A DNA stretch of 64,000 bases, taken from positions 148,206,419 to 148,270,418 of the forward strand of contig OZ020611.1 in assembly GCA_963971575.1 (NCBI GenBank), given 5' to 3'. Numbering within the stretch: position 1 is the stretch's first letter; every line of letters starts with the position of its first letter. The notes beneath the pieces are model-generated. The model did no database searches. It had not been told where the DNA came from and saw only the letters and a list, made by a program, of their open reading frames with translations. This stretch comes from Liopterus haemorrhoidalis. Taxonomy: Eukaryota; Arthropoda; Insecta; Coleoptera; Dytiscidae. The position numbers and the translations under genes were made by a program. Shown in pieces: positions 10,957 through 23,700 of this stretch.

Positions 10957-11038
10957 TGTTATGTATTTTATTATATATTTATTAATTAATTAACTGTCAT
11001 ACAAGTAACTATAACAACAAGATATATATTATGTTACA
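10957..11038 (-). repeat. 5' LTR in inverted orientation (82 bp)
   Basis: Exact reverse complement, as far as I can read, of 10682-10763. It is separated from it by 193 bp of inverted leader and gag. Identity of the LTRs implies a young insertion. Confidence 0.85.
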
Positions 11039-11187
11039 CGTAAATTTAATAACTAGTGGAAATTGTTGAAATTGAATACACGAAATCAGAGGGGCGGGGT
11101 TATTACTTAAAACAACCAATGGAAGCCACAGGCGCAATTTTCAAAATCTTAATGAACCTTGCTATATATATATATATATATATATAT
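11039..11187 (+). repeat. right copy of the direct repeat flanking the Gypsy element
   Basis: Repeats 7331-7487 (CGTAAATTTAATAACTAGTG ... AATGAACCTTGC then (TA)n). It directly abuts the inverted LTR at 11038. Confidence 0.8.
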
Positions 11188-12820
11188 ATTGATACAACCG
11201 ACGTGGTCAGACCAATGATATCCAACAGGCGACCTAAGACCTACCGTTATTTAAAGGATTTCGCGTGTATATATGCCAGATATAGAATCTACCAGTTATA
11301 ACTCTCAGGGCACACTGAGAGGGGTAAGAAAATCTCAAAAAAAAAATTCGCTATGTTTAATAAACATTATTAGACCCAGTATATGGAACCGCTTTTTCAG
11401 TATCACCTGTATAAAATAGTGTTGTTCAATCGACATTGTCAGGCCTTGCGACGTTGCCAATTTTATCATAGTGTATAATATGATTTGTAAAGTTGAAAAC
11501 ATTCAAACCGACTCATTCAGTCCTACTGTTCAGGAGTATGTTTACACTCAAGAGTGCATTTTAAATAAATTATAATAATATTATATGTGAAAAAACACTT
11601 GTTGATAATTCATATACGTATTTGCAATGTAACATGTGGATCAAAATGTCCTTTCTTCGGGCGGCTATGTTTTATATAAGAAAATCTCATTTTTTTTCGA
11701 CAAATGACACGTGCATTATGAATACTCAATTAACAAAAGAAGATCTGCGATTTATAATACATAAGCCATCTGAGACTGAAAGACTTTTTGATCATAAGTT
11801 AGTAATTACATTTAATATATGCCGATTATTATTTTATACATAAAATATATTCGGGGGATCCTCCTGTGCTGTTTTTTTTCACGCGTTTTTGAAAATGATT
11901 ACACTTCAAATTAAATAATTTTGTTACTCAATAAAATGAAGAAATATTAGTCAATACTGTCGCATACCTGACCCGAAAAGCACAGCCACTAGGTTGTACT
12001 GCGCATTAAAATATATTTTTACAAATTGTATCTTGGTTTTAATTATATTGGCGTATTATTTACGTATTTTGTTATTAAGGACATTTATTACTGTATAAAT
12101 TCAGTAAACTATTACTGTCGTGATAATAAAAGGTAATATTTACAATTATATTTCTCATATGAAAAATAAAGAGAAGTCATCATCATCATTGACGCGATAG
12201 CGCGAGATGAGTCTAGATCTCTTGATTTCAAGTTTTGTGACCACATTTTCAATCTGTGTACATGTAGGAGTAATATAGACAGGATTACGTCTATTTTTTA
12301 GCGCACACAGAAATGCCCGTACAGCTTATAGCCGGTTGCTAAGCAGAGCCCGTAATTTGTCTAAATATTTTTTACACAAATTATTTTAACAATTTAATTA
12401 TTATCTACTTGCGAGCGGTCAACGGCAAGCACAAACGATTTATTGCTGGCAGCCACAGGCTTGCTTGTGATAAGTAAAATTAAGCAAGATCCTTAGAATC
12501 ACCGATAAACGAAATTCTATACACCAAAAAGAAGTATGCGTGTCAGGTGGATCATAAACGAGAAAAAAATAATATTGGTAAAAGGTTGTTTAATTAGACC
12601 TTTTTGTTATATCTCACTGTTTTTTTTTTTTTTTTTGAGTGCAGTTTCGGCTCTGGCAATTCTCAAATTTACGGTGAGCCGAAACTACAGTCAGTGAACT
12701 AATCTGTGAAACGTAACAACAAGCATCATTTAACAACCTTTTATCTTCTAAGTGAAATTTACAAAGTTGTGGAAAATTTACATATATAAATAAAATTGGA
12801 GGTTAAATCTGTTCTTTTTT
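11188..12820. other. intergenic, no gene seen
   Basis: A/T-rich. Contains an inverted pair at 12643-12653 (AGTTTCGGCTC) and 12676-12686 (GAGCCGAAACT), possibly a small hairpin element, behind a poly-T run. No coding region recognised. Confidence 0.5.
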
Positions 12821-12855
12821 AGGGTTTTGTAAAACCCTTATACCGTCATTTTGTC

Positions 12856-12905
<50 letters not shown>

Positions 12906-13700
12906 TCGGTAAAAATTGTAGCCAAACGGCTAAACCTAGAGAGTTGAAATTTGACATGCTTATACAAGTCTTTGACCCGCACATAGGAAAAATACTAAAA
13001 CATCTAAAAAACATAATCCCCTAAAAATATAAGCAAATATATGCTCATAGAAAAAAAAATTTTTTTTTTACAATTCTGTGTATGGTATCAAATGAAAGCC
13101 CTTGAAACCTGAATTAACGATCAAAATTTGATTTTTGCAAAATAAATTATTTTGACGCGATTTTTGCGAGAATTGTGCAAAATTTTGTCCCACACCCTGT
13201 ACCCAGATGGTTTAAACTAAAAATCTGAAAAAATTCTAAGTAATGTACATTGGTGTGAACCGGAATAGTAAAACAGGAATTTTTGATCAGATTATGTTTT
13301 CGGAAAATAACGCATTTTTTGTGTTTTTAACTAAAATATGTAAAATATTTAATCCGCTATTTAACACAGTAAAGGAGTGAACGTTCGTAGATCAGTGGTA
13401 ACGTTCTCGCTTCGTAAGTTGCAAACTACTGTTCAACTCCCGTCAATTTCTATTTTTCTGTTTTTTTTTTGCATTTTTATTTTGTTTAAATTATTTTGTC
13501 AAAATTCTAGTTATATTTTGGCAAATGTTGCATTTAATTTTTAAAAGCGTAAATTTAATAACCAGTGGGAAGTGTTGATATTATAATTTAATTCTATGTT
13601 TGAATGTATACGAAATCAGAGGGGCGGAGTTTATGACTTAAACAACCAATGGAAGCCGTAGGCGCAATTTTCATAATATTAATGAACCTTTCTATATAAA
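12821..13700 (+). repeat. dispersed repeat family A, copy 2
   Basis: Same segment order as copy 1: AGGGTTTTGTAAAACCC, a (GTCT)n run at about 12857-12903, GCCAAACGGCTAAACCTAG, TGACCCGCACATAGG, a tRNA-like stretch at about 13385-13445 (TAGATCAGTGGTAACG ... TGTTCAACTCCC), then CGTAAATTTAATAACC and GCCGTAGGCGCAATTTTC. It shows what the uninterrupted family looks like where copy 1 is split by the retrotransposon. Confidence 0.75.
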
Positions 13701-13719
13701 AAAAAAAAACTGCAAATTT

Positions 13720-13850
13720 TTAGAAACCCAAATAATGGTATTAGGCATTCGAATTAAAATTAATAAAAAAATATTTTAACATAAAATTTGTTTTGGCTTC
13801 CCAAATAATCATCATTCACTAAATACCTGCGAAACCCTGAAACGTGTGAA
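13720..13850 (+). repeat. dispersed repeat segment, second copy at 16424
   Basis: TAGAAACCCAAATAATGGTA through CCAAATAATCATCATTCACT is repeated almost unchanged at 16424-16560. In both places it follows a family A end or a (TA)n tract, so it may be the downstream part of family A. Confidence 0.65.
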
Positions 13851-14671
13851 AATTCACACTTCACATAATTTTTTCTTGGTACCTATTTTTCGTTTCTACA
13901 TGTTCCAAGTGAATGTAAGACCAAATTCACAAAAAAAATCTCTCTGTCTATCTGATATGCTTTTTTTCTATGGGTTTATTTATCTGACATTCAAAAAACA
14001 AGAGCTATATATATTTTCTCGTAATTTAATGTCATGACAGAGTGAAACCAGGTTTCGAGTCTATGATATGGCACCTTAAAATTTGAAGTTAAAAGGCGAA
14101 TGTTGCCACCTCCAAAGTCCATCGTTGCACGCGGGGTGCGGTGGCGAGAAGTCGTATTACGTCATTGGGGGAGTGACCAAAGTGGAAGTAGATTACAGGG
14201 AGAGGGAAAAGTGCTAATATTTATAAATCAACCTGTATTTTTGGGAATCATAAAATATAGATTAAATATATTCGAATCAATTTGATTTTTTTTTTTAATA
14301 TCAAGATATGAAAGAAAATATCAAAATTTGAATAAGTAAATAAGTAAATAAATTTTAATAAAAAATAAAGTAAATAAATTAAATATTTTAATAAGTTTAA
14401 ATTTGTATTTTGATTTATTTTTAATTTTCAATTTTACAGTGCTATACTTTTTTCAATTTCACATGACTGTTACTCAGTAAATGAATAAAAATTACAAATG
14501 TTAACACTTAACCACTCTATATTGTAATTTTATCTTTAAAATAAGCTCTTGTATATGAAAAGTGATTAATATTTATTACCAATTTTGATTTTACATATAA
14601 TTTTGTAGAAATAATAGTTTTTTTTTTATCATCAAAAAATTATGTTAATAATCATAGATTCGCCCCTTTAG

Positions 14672-14790
14672 GGGTTGATTTAACCTTTTGGTTAAACTCG
14701 ATTACAGTATAACAATCCCATACGTTACCATAACAACCATGTTCTGACCATTTGGTTATAGTTAACTAAGCTTTCAGAAGCCGGCCATAA
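14672..14790. mobile_element. MITE family E, copy 2
   Basis: Right end GGTTATAGTTAACTAAGCTT followed by TCAGAAGCCGGCC matches the other copies. Centre has ATTTAACCTTTTGGTTAAAC and ATAACAATCCCATA. The left end is eroded. Confidence 0.65.
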
Positions 14791-16418
<1,628 letters not shown>

Positions 16419-16423
16419 CACAT

Positions 16424-16560
16424 ATTTAGAAACCTAAACAATGGTATTAGGCATTCGAATTAAAATTAACAAAAAAAAAAAAATTTTACATAAAATTTGT
16501 TTTGGCATCCCAAATAATCATCATTCACTTACTAAATACCTCCGAAACTCTGAAATGTTA
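16424..16560 (+). repeat. dispersed repeat segment, copy of 13720-13850
   Basis: TAGAAACCTAAACAATGGTA to CATCATTCACTTACTAAAT, with few differences from the earlier copy. Confidence 0.65.
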
Positions 16561-17220
16561 TTCAATATTTTTTGTATCTCTAATAATAAAGAAAATAATG
16601 GTGCTGTCCTATTTCGCTGTTACGCCCTATATAGATTTCAATCATATTAGAAATATATGTTTGTTTTAAATATAACTTCAAACAATGACGTGAAATGTTA
16701 GTCGCCAATAAAATGATACTGGACAGTGATACACGTCTAACATAATTTAAAAAAATCATGGCCTCTTAGACGATTTTTTTTATCATATTTTATTTTACGA
16801 TTCAGAATGTTGAAAAATAGGTGAATTAAGGTTGGTCATATCAGAGAATGTCAATAAAATTTATCATAAAATCAATAATTACTATTCCCATGCCTTTGAG
16901 AAGTTTGTACAAATTTATCTTATCTATTTATATCGTTTATTAAATTAAATGTTACATAAAACCGTTGGAGTTCAATTACTACTACCATGGGATGAAGATG
17001 TGACGAGACAGGCCTCATTGAAAAACTTCTAAATTCAAGTAAGAATATTATTTAATCAGTATATAAGTTTCTTGTTTCATTCTTTACAAAATTCTCCAAA
17101 TAACTGTTATTAACTGGTATTTCTAAAGTTTTTTCTGTATTTAAGATTGTATGTACGTACCTACACATGTTTCATATTTTATTATAATTTATTTATGCTT
17201 TATTTCAATTGAAATGTGTT
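16561..17220. other. intergenic, nothing recognised
   Basis: A/T-rich sequence without supportable genes or element ends. Confidence 0.5.
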
Positions 17221-17224
17221 TTAA

Positions 17225-17711
17225 TCCTTTGCGGTCGGAAAATTTGAGGCATGGACGTATGGTGCATGTTGTCAAGTACCGCGTGACAAGCGGCGTACCG
17301 TTTTCGTTGACGTGGCACCCCTACATTGTATTCCAGGATTGTCCTGTAAAATTTGTAAATTTTCCTTAATGAAATTTTGACCAGGGACGTTACGTGCGGT
17401 TATTCAGAATTTTCATCGTACACTAGCGGTTCAACGAAGGTGCGTAAGTTAGTTAGTTTAAATTTTTGGCGCACAGCAACGATGGCTATTCGCGCTCAAG
17501 AAAGGGACTTGGGGTCGATTCTAGTATAATCCTTTTACACAAGTGACTTTACAGGTATTTTTATACAACAAATCAATAAATATATCCTATATTCATTTTA
17601 ATGAAATATATCTTATAATTTTGCCTCGTTGAGAATGTTACGTAACATTAATCGTGGCGAAAGATAAAAGTATTGTGTGGAGTTTATAGCCCGGATTTCG
17701 ACCGCAAATGG
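17225..17711. mobile_element. piggyBac-type MITE with TTAA duplication
   Basis: Flanked by TTAA at 17221-17224 and 17712-17715. Inverted ends are TCCTTTGCGGTCGGAAA and TTTCGACCGCAAATGG. Insertion at TTAA and ends of the CCNTTTG type are hallmarks of piggyBac-like elements. At 487 bp it encodes no transposase. The interior includes GGCGCACAGCAACGATGG (17468-17485), a phrase shared with repeats at 27.76 and 52.04 kb. The interest lies in the piggyBac-derived zinc-ribbon exons of the BTB locus on the same chromosome segment. Confidence 0.8.
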
Positions 17712-17933
17712 TTAATATATGTAGGTTTATTAGAAATATTAATAAATATTCCTCTACACCAAATTGTATCATAACATAAAGGTATAAAATTATAGCTACG
17801 TGGTTTGATGACGCCATTTTGATTTTAAATCAAAATGTCGCCCTTGTTATTTTACTGTAAGGAAAATATATATAAATAATGTATTAATTGGATTCGTACC
17901 AGTCGAATAATAAAACAAGTTTATTTTACTATG

Positions 17934-18750
17934 CTAGGGCTGCCATAATTGTCAGACTACCGACCGGGACACTCCCCCCCCCCAAAAAAAACAACTTAAA
18001 AACACTTTTATCGACAATAATACCTTTATTATAAAAATATCACAATATTTTAAAAAAATTAAAAATTTTAAAGTAAAAAAAAAATAATTAAAGTAGAGAT
18101 TGATAATAGGTATTCCAAGAGCAAAACGTTGGAATCAATGGTGAATCATTTTGGAACACTCAGTTCGACTAAAAAAATTTGATGTTTTTTTTGTGGATGC
18201 TTCTTTATCAAATCTAAAATAATATAATATTAATTAATGGGCGATTCAATTTAATAAAACCTAATAGAACCTTACATTCCATTCTTCTCTTGCCTTTACT
18301 CTCCCCCTTTACTCTCCCCCTTCCCCGACTTCGGGGGCTTCTTTATCATCGCTCTTCTTTGCCCAATCATATTTCTCCGATGTTTTCGTTTTTTGGAGCA
18401 GTTCTTTTTCCCCTTTTATATAATTATAGAATTCAATGCATGACATATTATAATTTAAAACACATTGAATTATGCTTTTCACGGTGTCAATAGAAAGCGA
18501 ATTGCGCTCATCTGTCCAATGGGTTTTAATTAATTAGACACTAGCTGACTGGTACTCGGCATTACTCCGGGACATTTCGGACCTCGAATCTGTTATATAA
18601 TTTATACATAGTATGTATAATATGTATATGTACAATATTATCGAAAAATAATTTTTTAATATGCATAAATTTTAAATCGACCGGGACAAATGACTCATGG
18701 ACCGGGACACTGGGACATGTTCCGGTGTACCGGGACGTATGGCAGCCCTA
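17934..18750. mobile_element. hAT-like non-autonomous element, 0.8 kb
   Basis: Inverted ends CTAGGGCTGCCATA and TATGGCAGCCCTA, flanked by TACTATG on both sides (17927-17933 and 18751-18757). GACCGGGACAC motifs occur near both ends. No transposase frame was found inside; the 67-residue frame at 18290 is not protein-like. Confidence 0.75.
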
Positions 18751-18811
18751 TACTATGCTAACGATATAAGTATACTAACTGTTTCGATTTATTTTAAAAT
18801 CTTCTTCAGAG

Positions 18812-19139
18812 CTATAGTCCGTTCAAAGGTTAGAATGTAATACAAGGCAAATGGAGTAGTTCTTTTTCATAGTCTCTAATGGGTTCACCTAATGACGCTG
18901 TCCTTTCCTATCTTGGCGACGTTGCCGGCTGTAAAACGCGTTGAACTATGAAGACATCATATTCTACAAATGGTTACTCATATTTGTAACATGTTACCTT
19001 ATTTTTTGTAAATTATACGAGTTTCTGATACTTTTACCATTAAGTTTCAGTAAATTAACAACATAAGAACATAAAATTGGACACTGTTCCCATTTGCCAT
19101 AAGAGCAATACTGCATTCTAACGTTTGAACGGACTATAG
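18812..19139. mobile_element. MITE, about 330 bp
   Basis: Inverted ends CTATAGTCCGTTCAAAGGTT and AACGTTTGAACGGACTATAG, with the inversion continuing inward (TAGAATG / CATTCTA). No coding capacity. Confidence 0.75.
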
Positions 19140-19283
19140 TTAAAAGTCAGGTAATTAAAAGAATTCAGGAAATAAAATAAAATATCCATTATATACAGGT
19201 GTAGTCGTTGAATTTTGCTTATTTCAGAAATAAATCAATTAATTTATTATGTTTCCATGTTTCCGGTTTTACTTTAAAATAGT

Positions 19284-19440
19284 CGCACACCTAGGATTTT
19301 TCTGGGGGTTGGGGTCAGAAGCAAACGGTTTTTTCTTAGAGGGCCTTAGAAGCAAAACATTATTCTTGAGGCGGGGTGTGTCCCTTAAAAGCGAGTTATT
19401 GGGGTGCTCAAGCCCGTAACCCTCCCCTGGGTGCGCGCCT
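19284..19440. mobile_element. degraded MITE-like segment
   Basis: CGCACACCTAGG at the left faces CTGGGTGCGCGCC at the right, around a G-rich core. No clear target duplication. Confidence 0.4.
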
Positions 19441-19743
19441 GTCTTAAAGGAAGTATTTTAAATTCATTTTCGTTGCTTTTCATTTAGATAAATGATTGTG
19501 CAATAATTCAAAACATTTAACTAGGAACTTAGAAATAAAAATTTGAAAATTGTGCAAGAGATTAGATTAGCTTTTTTTATGAAATCGTTTGTCTTATATT
19601 GACGTTTATACGTTTTAAACCGAAATATATCTCCATTTTGATAATATATTCGTAATCTACAAACTCAGGTTAGGAGAAAATGACCTATTCTATGAAAAAT
19701 TTACACGCTATTTCGGAAATCTTTTTTTAGATCATAAATTGTA

Positions 19744-21051
19744 CAAGGTGTCTCAAAAGAAATTTTATATTTAGTGGATCGATTAAAAAAAAAGTAAGCC
19801 GTATATAGAAAAAATGTTTATTAATTATTAAAATACACTTTTTGGGGATTTATTTCTTAAAAATAATATCGTCTAAATGTAGACCCTCGCGTTCTCGGCA
19901 CTCATTTAATCGACCAGTAAAATTACTTATGACGTCTCGGCAGGTGAACTCAGGGCTGGCTGCCATTTCGTGACGGATATTTTCTTTCAAATGCGCCAGT
20001 GAAGTCGGTTTATTGGCGTAAACTTTAGATTTAAGATAACCCCATAGGAAAAAGTCCATAGGGGTTAAATCTGGACTGCGTGGAGGCCAATTTATGTCAC
20101 CTTTCCGGGAGATCAATTGCCTGAGAAAATTTCACGAACACGTGGCAGAGACATATTGGACGTGTGTGAAGTTGCTCCGTCCTGTTGGAACCATGTTCTT
20201 TGGTTATAGCCAGGAAAGTTTTGCAGTTCAGATACCAAGAAGTTGTCTAACATATCCACATAACGCTCTGAATTCACTGTAACTGCACGCCCCCTTTCGT
20301 CTTCAAAAAAGTAAGGGCCGATAATTCCTCGCGCCGACATCGCAGCCCATACGGTCACTTTAGGCGAATGTAGGGGTTTCTGATATTGCGTTTCGGATTC
20401 GTTGCACTCCAGTAGCGGCAGTTCTGCTTATTTACGTGGCCATTAAGATGAAAATGAGCTTCATCCGAAAACAAAATGTTGGTAAACGTTGAAAATCGCT
20501 CAATCACCTGATTTACGAAATTAAGCCTCTGACTGGCATCTTGGGTCTTTAATTCTTGCACCAATTGAATTTAATAGGGGTGCAGCTTTAGGTCTTTGTG
20601 CATAATGCGATGTAATGATGATCTATGCACATTTAAAGCACTTGCGCGCTTCCGAATTGAAAGGTTCGGGTCGTCACGAACAGACTGATTAACATTCTCC
20701 ACGTTTTCTACCGTTCTTGATGACCTAGGTCACCCGGATTTTGATTTATCCAGCGTTGTACCAGTCTCTTCAAACTTTTTAACCCAATGTCGAATGAGAG
20801 GAATGCTTGGCGCATCATTTAAGTGGCGAAAACCTCGAATACTGCAGAATTTTCTACGCGCTACAGTCGCCGAATCACCGTTTTTGAAAAACTCTCGCAC
20901 ACATAACGCGCGGTCTGCTCCTGAGAAACGCTCCATAGCGATTTAATTCCCAAGAGCCAGGCTACCGACTGACATAACCCCCGCGCCCCTCGAATACGTT
21001 GCGTTCACGCAGTAAGCTAAATAAATATAAAATTTCTTTTGAGACACCTTG
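19744..21051 (-). mobile_element. mariner-like element, copy 2 (1308 bp)
   Basis: Same length and terminal repeats (CAAGGTGTCTCAAAAGAAAT) as copy 1, opposite orientation, in a TA duplication at 19742-19743 and 21052-21053. Confidence 0.9.
19850..20936 (-). pseudogene. mariner-family transposase, broken (copy 2)
   Basis: Starts at 20936 (MERFSGADRALCVREFF), closely matching copy 1 along its length, with LFSDEAHFH, QQDGATSH and PPRSPDLTPMDF all present. Stops interrupt it: one after DKSKSG at about 20730, where an arginine codon CGA of copy 1 reads TGA, a transition typical of decay; another just before MVQELK; and a change near 20113 that splits the catalytic region. The lesions differ from those of copy 1, so the two copies decayed independently after transposition. 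Copy 2 keeps the MTVWAAMSARGIIGPYFFED segment where copy 1 is frameshifted. Confidence 0.85.
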
Positions 21052-21053
21052 TA

Positions 21054-21884
21054 TTATGAACGCTATATTGTAAACCGAGCGACAAATATTCTCGCAGGTT
21101 ATATAAAATTGTAGCTAAAGGATCAAAATACAAATATGTTTGTAATAATTTCTCTTTCTCGTGAAAATTACTTATAGTTATCGTTGGAGTATTTTTACCG
21201 CCATCTTGAATCTGCCACGGTTCGCAAATAGGTGCTGCGTGTAAAAGTGATTTCATTTTCATAAAGAACATGAGTGATAAGTAGCAGTAATTCTTCGCTT
21301 TACGCGGTTTCTTATTGCGCAGGTTCGTAATTGTGCGGTTGATTAATTACTAAAAATATTTTGGTATGCGCGGCAAAAATTTCTAATTGCACTATCTTTT
21401 TGATAGTTCGAAATGTTTTTAAAATGAAATGAGTTTTTATTGACAATTTTATTTATCTACACATATACACAAATAGTTATGTTTATTGGAAACATACATA
21501 TTTTAATTAAATGTAGCAAAAGTCTGTTAAGCCCCACATGGGGCTCCTGGTCCGATAGTGAGTCCCATGGGGTCATTTTCCTTTTTTTTTTAGAAAATGA
21601 GATGGGGGAGAAAAGGGCGTCATTTTGACTTTTAGGGTGGCGTCAAAGCATAAGTATAATAGTAAGAGAAGTATAAGAAAATAGTAATAATAATAATAAA
21701 TTATTCTCTTGCAAAAAAATTATATAATTTGGACAGTTAAAACTTTTTTAGCCTGATAAATGGTGGACAGGAGCAAAAAAAAATCGACATTATGCGTTTC
21801 TATCACCCAAATGCTAAAATATATTTCTTTGAATTCTTAAAATGACAGCTAACATAACCATACCTTCTATTTCACATGTCTCTA
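21054..21884. other. intergenic, nothing recognised
   Basis: No supportable coding region or repeat boundary; A/T-rich with a T-run near 21580. Confidence 0.5.
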
Positions 21885-22450
21885 CAGGTGTTCACAGATG
21901 GCGCACTAGGTTTTCTCGTTCATTTTCATATTTTGTCGGTCAAAAACTTATTTTGTTTTTATTTAAATATTTTGTTGCTAAAATAATTTGACGTAATTTT
22001 TTTTTTGTCGTACTTAAGTTTAATTAGTCGCTTACAAACCTTATTTCGACTTGCTGAAAAATGAAACTATTAAAATTTAAATTATCTCATCGCCTGCGTG
22101 CCTACAAAAATTGCTTGCGTGTTATCACTGTCCTGCGTGTCGAAGGCTCAGCACTCCTTGTTTCTACACGGGTTCACAGACGGCATCAAGCTTTGTCGTT
22201 CATTTGCATATTTTGTCGTTCAACAACTTATTTTGTTGTTATTTCAATATTTTATCGTTGTTTGAATAATTTGTCATGTATTTTTAGTTGTGTCTTAAAA
22301 CAAATTTGTTGTTTATAAACCTTATTTAGATCTGCCGAAAAATGGAATCCTATTAAAATTTAAATAATTTCGTTTCCAAATTGCCTGCGTGCCAACAAAA
22401 TTTGCTTGCGTGCTATCACTGTCCTGCGTGCTATAGGTTCACCACCCCTC
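21885..22450. repeat. two-unit tandem duplication, about 280 bp per unit
   Basis: Two consecutive diverged units share the order: 'acaggtgttcacagatggc', CGTTCATTTNCATATTTTGTCG, ACAAACCTTATTT, CTGCCGAAAAATG, TTGCCTGCGTGCC and CTATCACTGTCCTGCGTG. The first runs to about 22165, the second to about 22450. Confidence 0.7.
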
Positions 22451-22890
22451 CTGTTCTAAACTATATAAATAATTCTAATTTATTTATAATCATTTGGGTT
22501 TATGCTATGAGCTCTGCGCCCCAGGCTTCGCACGAATAGTTGTGTCATTTTCCTTTCTTTTAAATATTGTTTGATGTACCTATAAGATGTTTCATTTTGT
22601 AATACGTAACTATGCTCTATGTCAGCTTAGAAAAATGTGTGTACGAAGATAGGAGCTGTTTGTCCTTGTTTCTGATTGGTTTAGAACACCATCCCTATTA
22701 CAATGTTAAAATATTATTTTTAATCCAAGTTGACAGATGTTCAGTGTCGTACATTGGAAATATATATTATTTATATTATTTTATTTTTTTCCTATATTTT
22801 GTTTTTACGCAGTTATATATTTTTTAGGTTATCTGACATATAAATATTTTTTGACACTTGACAATTCAATCAAGATTATTATTTATTATA

Positions 22891-22918
22891 CATTAGTCCT
22901 CTATCTCGAGGACTAATG
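22891..22918. other. perfect hairpin
   Basis: CATTAGTCCTC faces GAGGACTAATG across a 6-nt loop. No gene lies within reach, so a terminator-like role is not suggested. Confidence 0.6.
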
Positions 22919-23269
22919 TGAGGCCAAAAGACAGCCCAGCTGATAGTGCCCAAAGAAGAAGTTATTGATATAATTTTTAGACCTTCAAATATACATATAT
23001 TTTTAACTTTTATTTACAATAAATTAAGTAACTTTAGCTCTGAAGATATATTGTTTGTTTTATTGCTTTATTTAAACTCTTTTAGCCAAATCTCTCTTTT
23101 TATTATAGTACATAATTTTTAAAAATTTATATTTTTTTAACTTTTTCAAATTTCCCATTAAACTGAATTTATGTCGTATAAATAACGTAAGTTCTCTGCC
23201 TTGTTTATTTCCATATCTTATTAACCTTTTATATATTAAAAAAAAAAAACAGAATTATTTGAAAAAAAA
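22919..23269. other. intergenic, nothing recognised
   Basis: A/T-rich, no features supported. Confidence 0.5.
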
Positions 23270-23700
23270 ATTTACAGAAATTATTTGAAATTTTTTGTTT
23301 TATCAAAAAACGTCTCAAATAAAAGTTATTAGTTATTGCTTTTATAGAAACTTTTGTTTAATAAATTTTTTCGAGATATTTTTCTGTTGTGAAATATTCG
23401 CAAAAATCTTAAATACGACACGAGTAAACTCTCATTTTTAGTCAACCGATTTTTACCAAAAATTGATCAACTCGTGCCATTGAGGGCAGAAGCTTAAATA
23501 TGAAGTTTCATAAAAATCCTTTCAGTCGAATTTGCTCTGCACGTGTACACAGACAGACGGACAGACGGACATCATGCTAAAAATAGTCAAAACGTTATGT
23601 AGGGACCTCAATTCGTGGAGATCCATCGAAATCTCGAAACGTCAAAATTGGTATGATCACAATACCTGCCTTATATATGTTCGCGGTCGGTAAAAAATAT
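23270..23700. repeat. dispersed repeat family B, old partial copy
   Basis: Shares long stretches with the copies at 34384-35083 and 46175-46901: TTTTATCAAAAAACGTCTC, AAAGTTATTAGTTATTGC, TTTTCTGTTG, ATTCGCAAAAATCTTAAA and CACGAGTAAACT. It is more diverged and lacks the outer ends. Confidence 0.75.

Larger units (their letters stand above)
7490..11038 (+). mobile_element. Ty3/Gypsy-like retrotransposon, rearranged and decayed
   Basis: Protease, reverse transcriptase, RNase H and integrase lie in the Ty3/Gypsy order on the plus strand from about 7490 to 10668, then an 82-bp LTR (10682-10763). Directly abutting it, inverted, are the first part of gag (10764-10887), leader, primer-binding site (10944-10956) and a second identical LTR (10957-11038). 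Most of gag is missing; the coding region resumes just before protease, next to a (TA)n tract. No envelope gene is seen. The three pol frames are separated by two lesions. Confidence 0.85.

Noticed and set aside
7331..11187. Direct repeats as the LTRs of the Gypsy element
   Set aside because: They belong to repeat family A, do not begin TG and end CA, and the true LTRs (82 bp, next to a primer-binding site and a purine-rich tract) lie inside.
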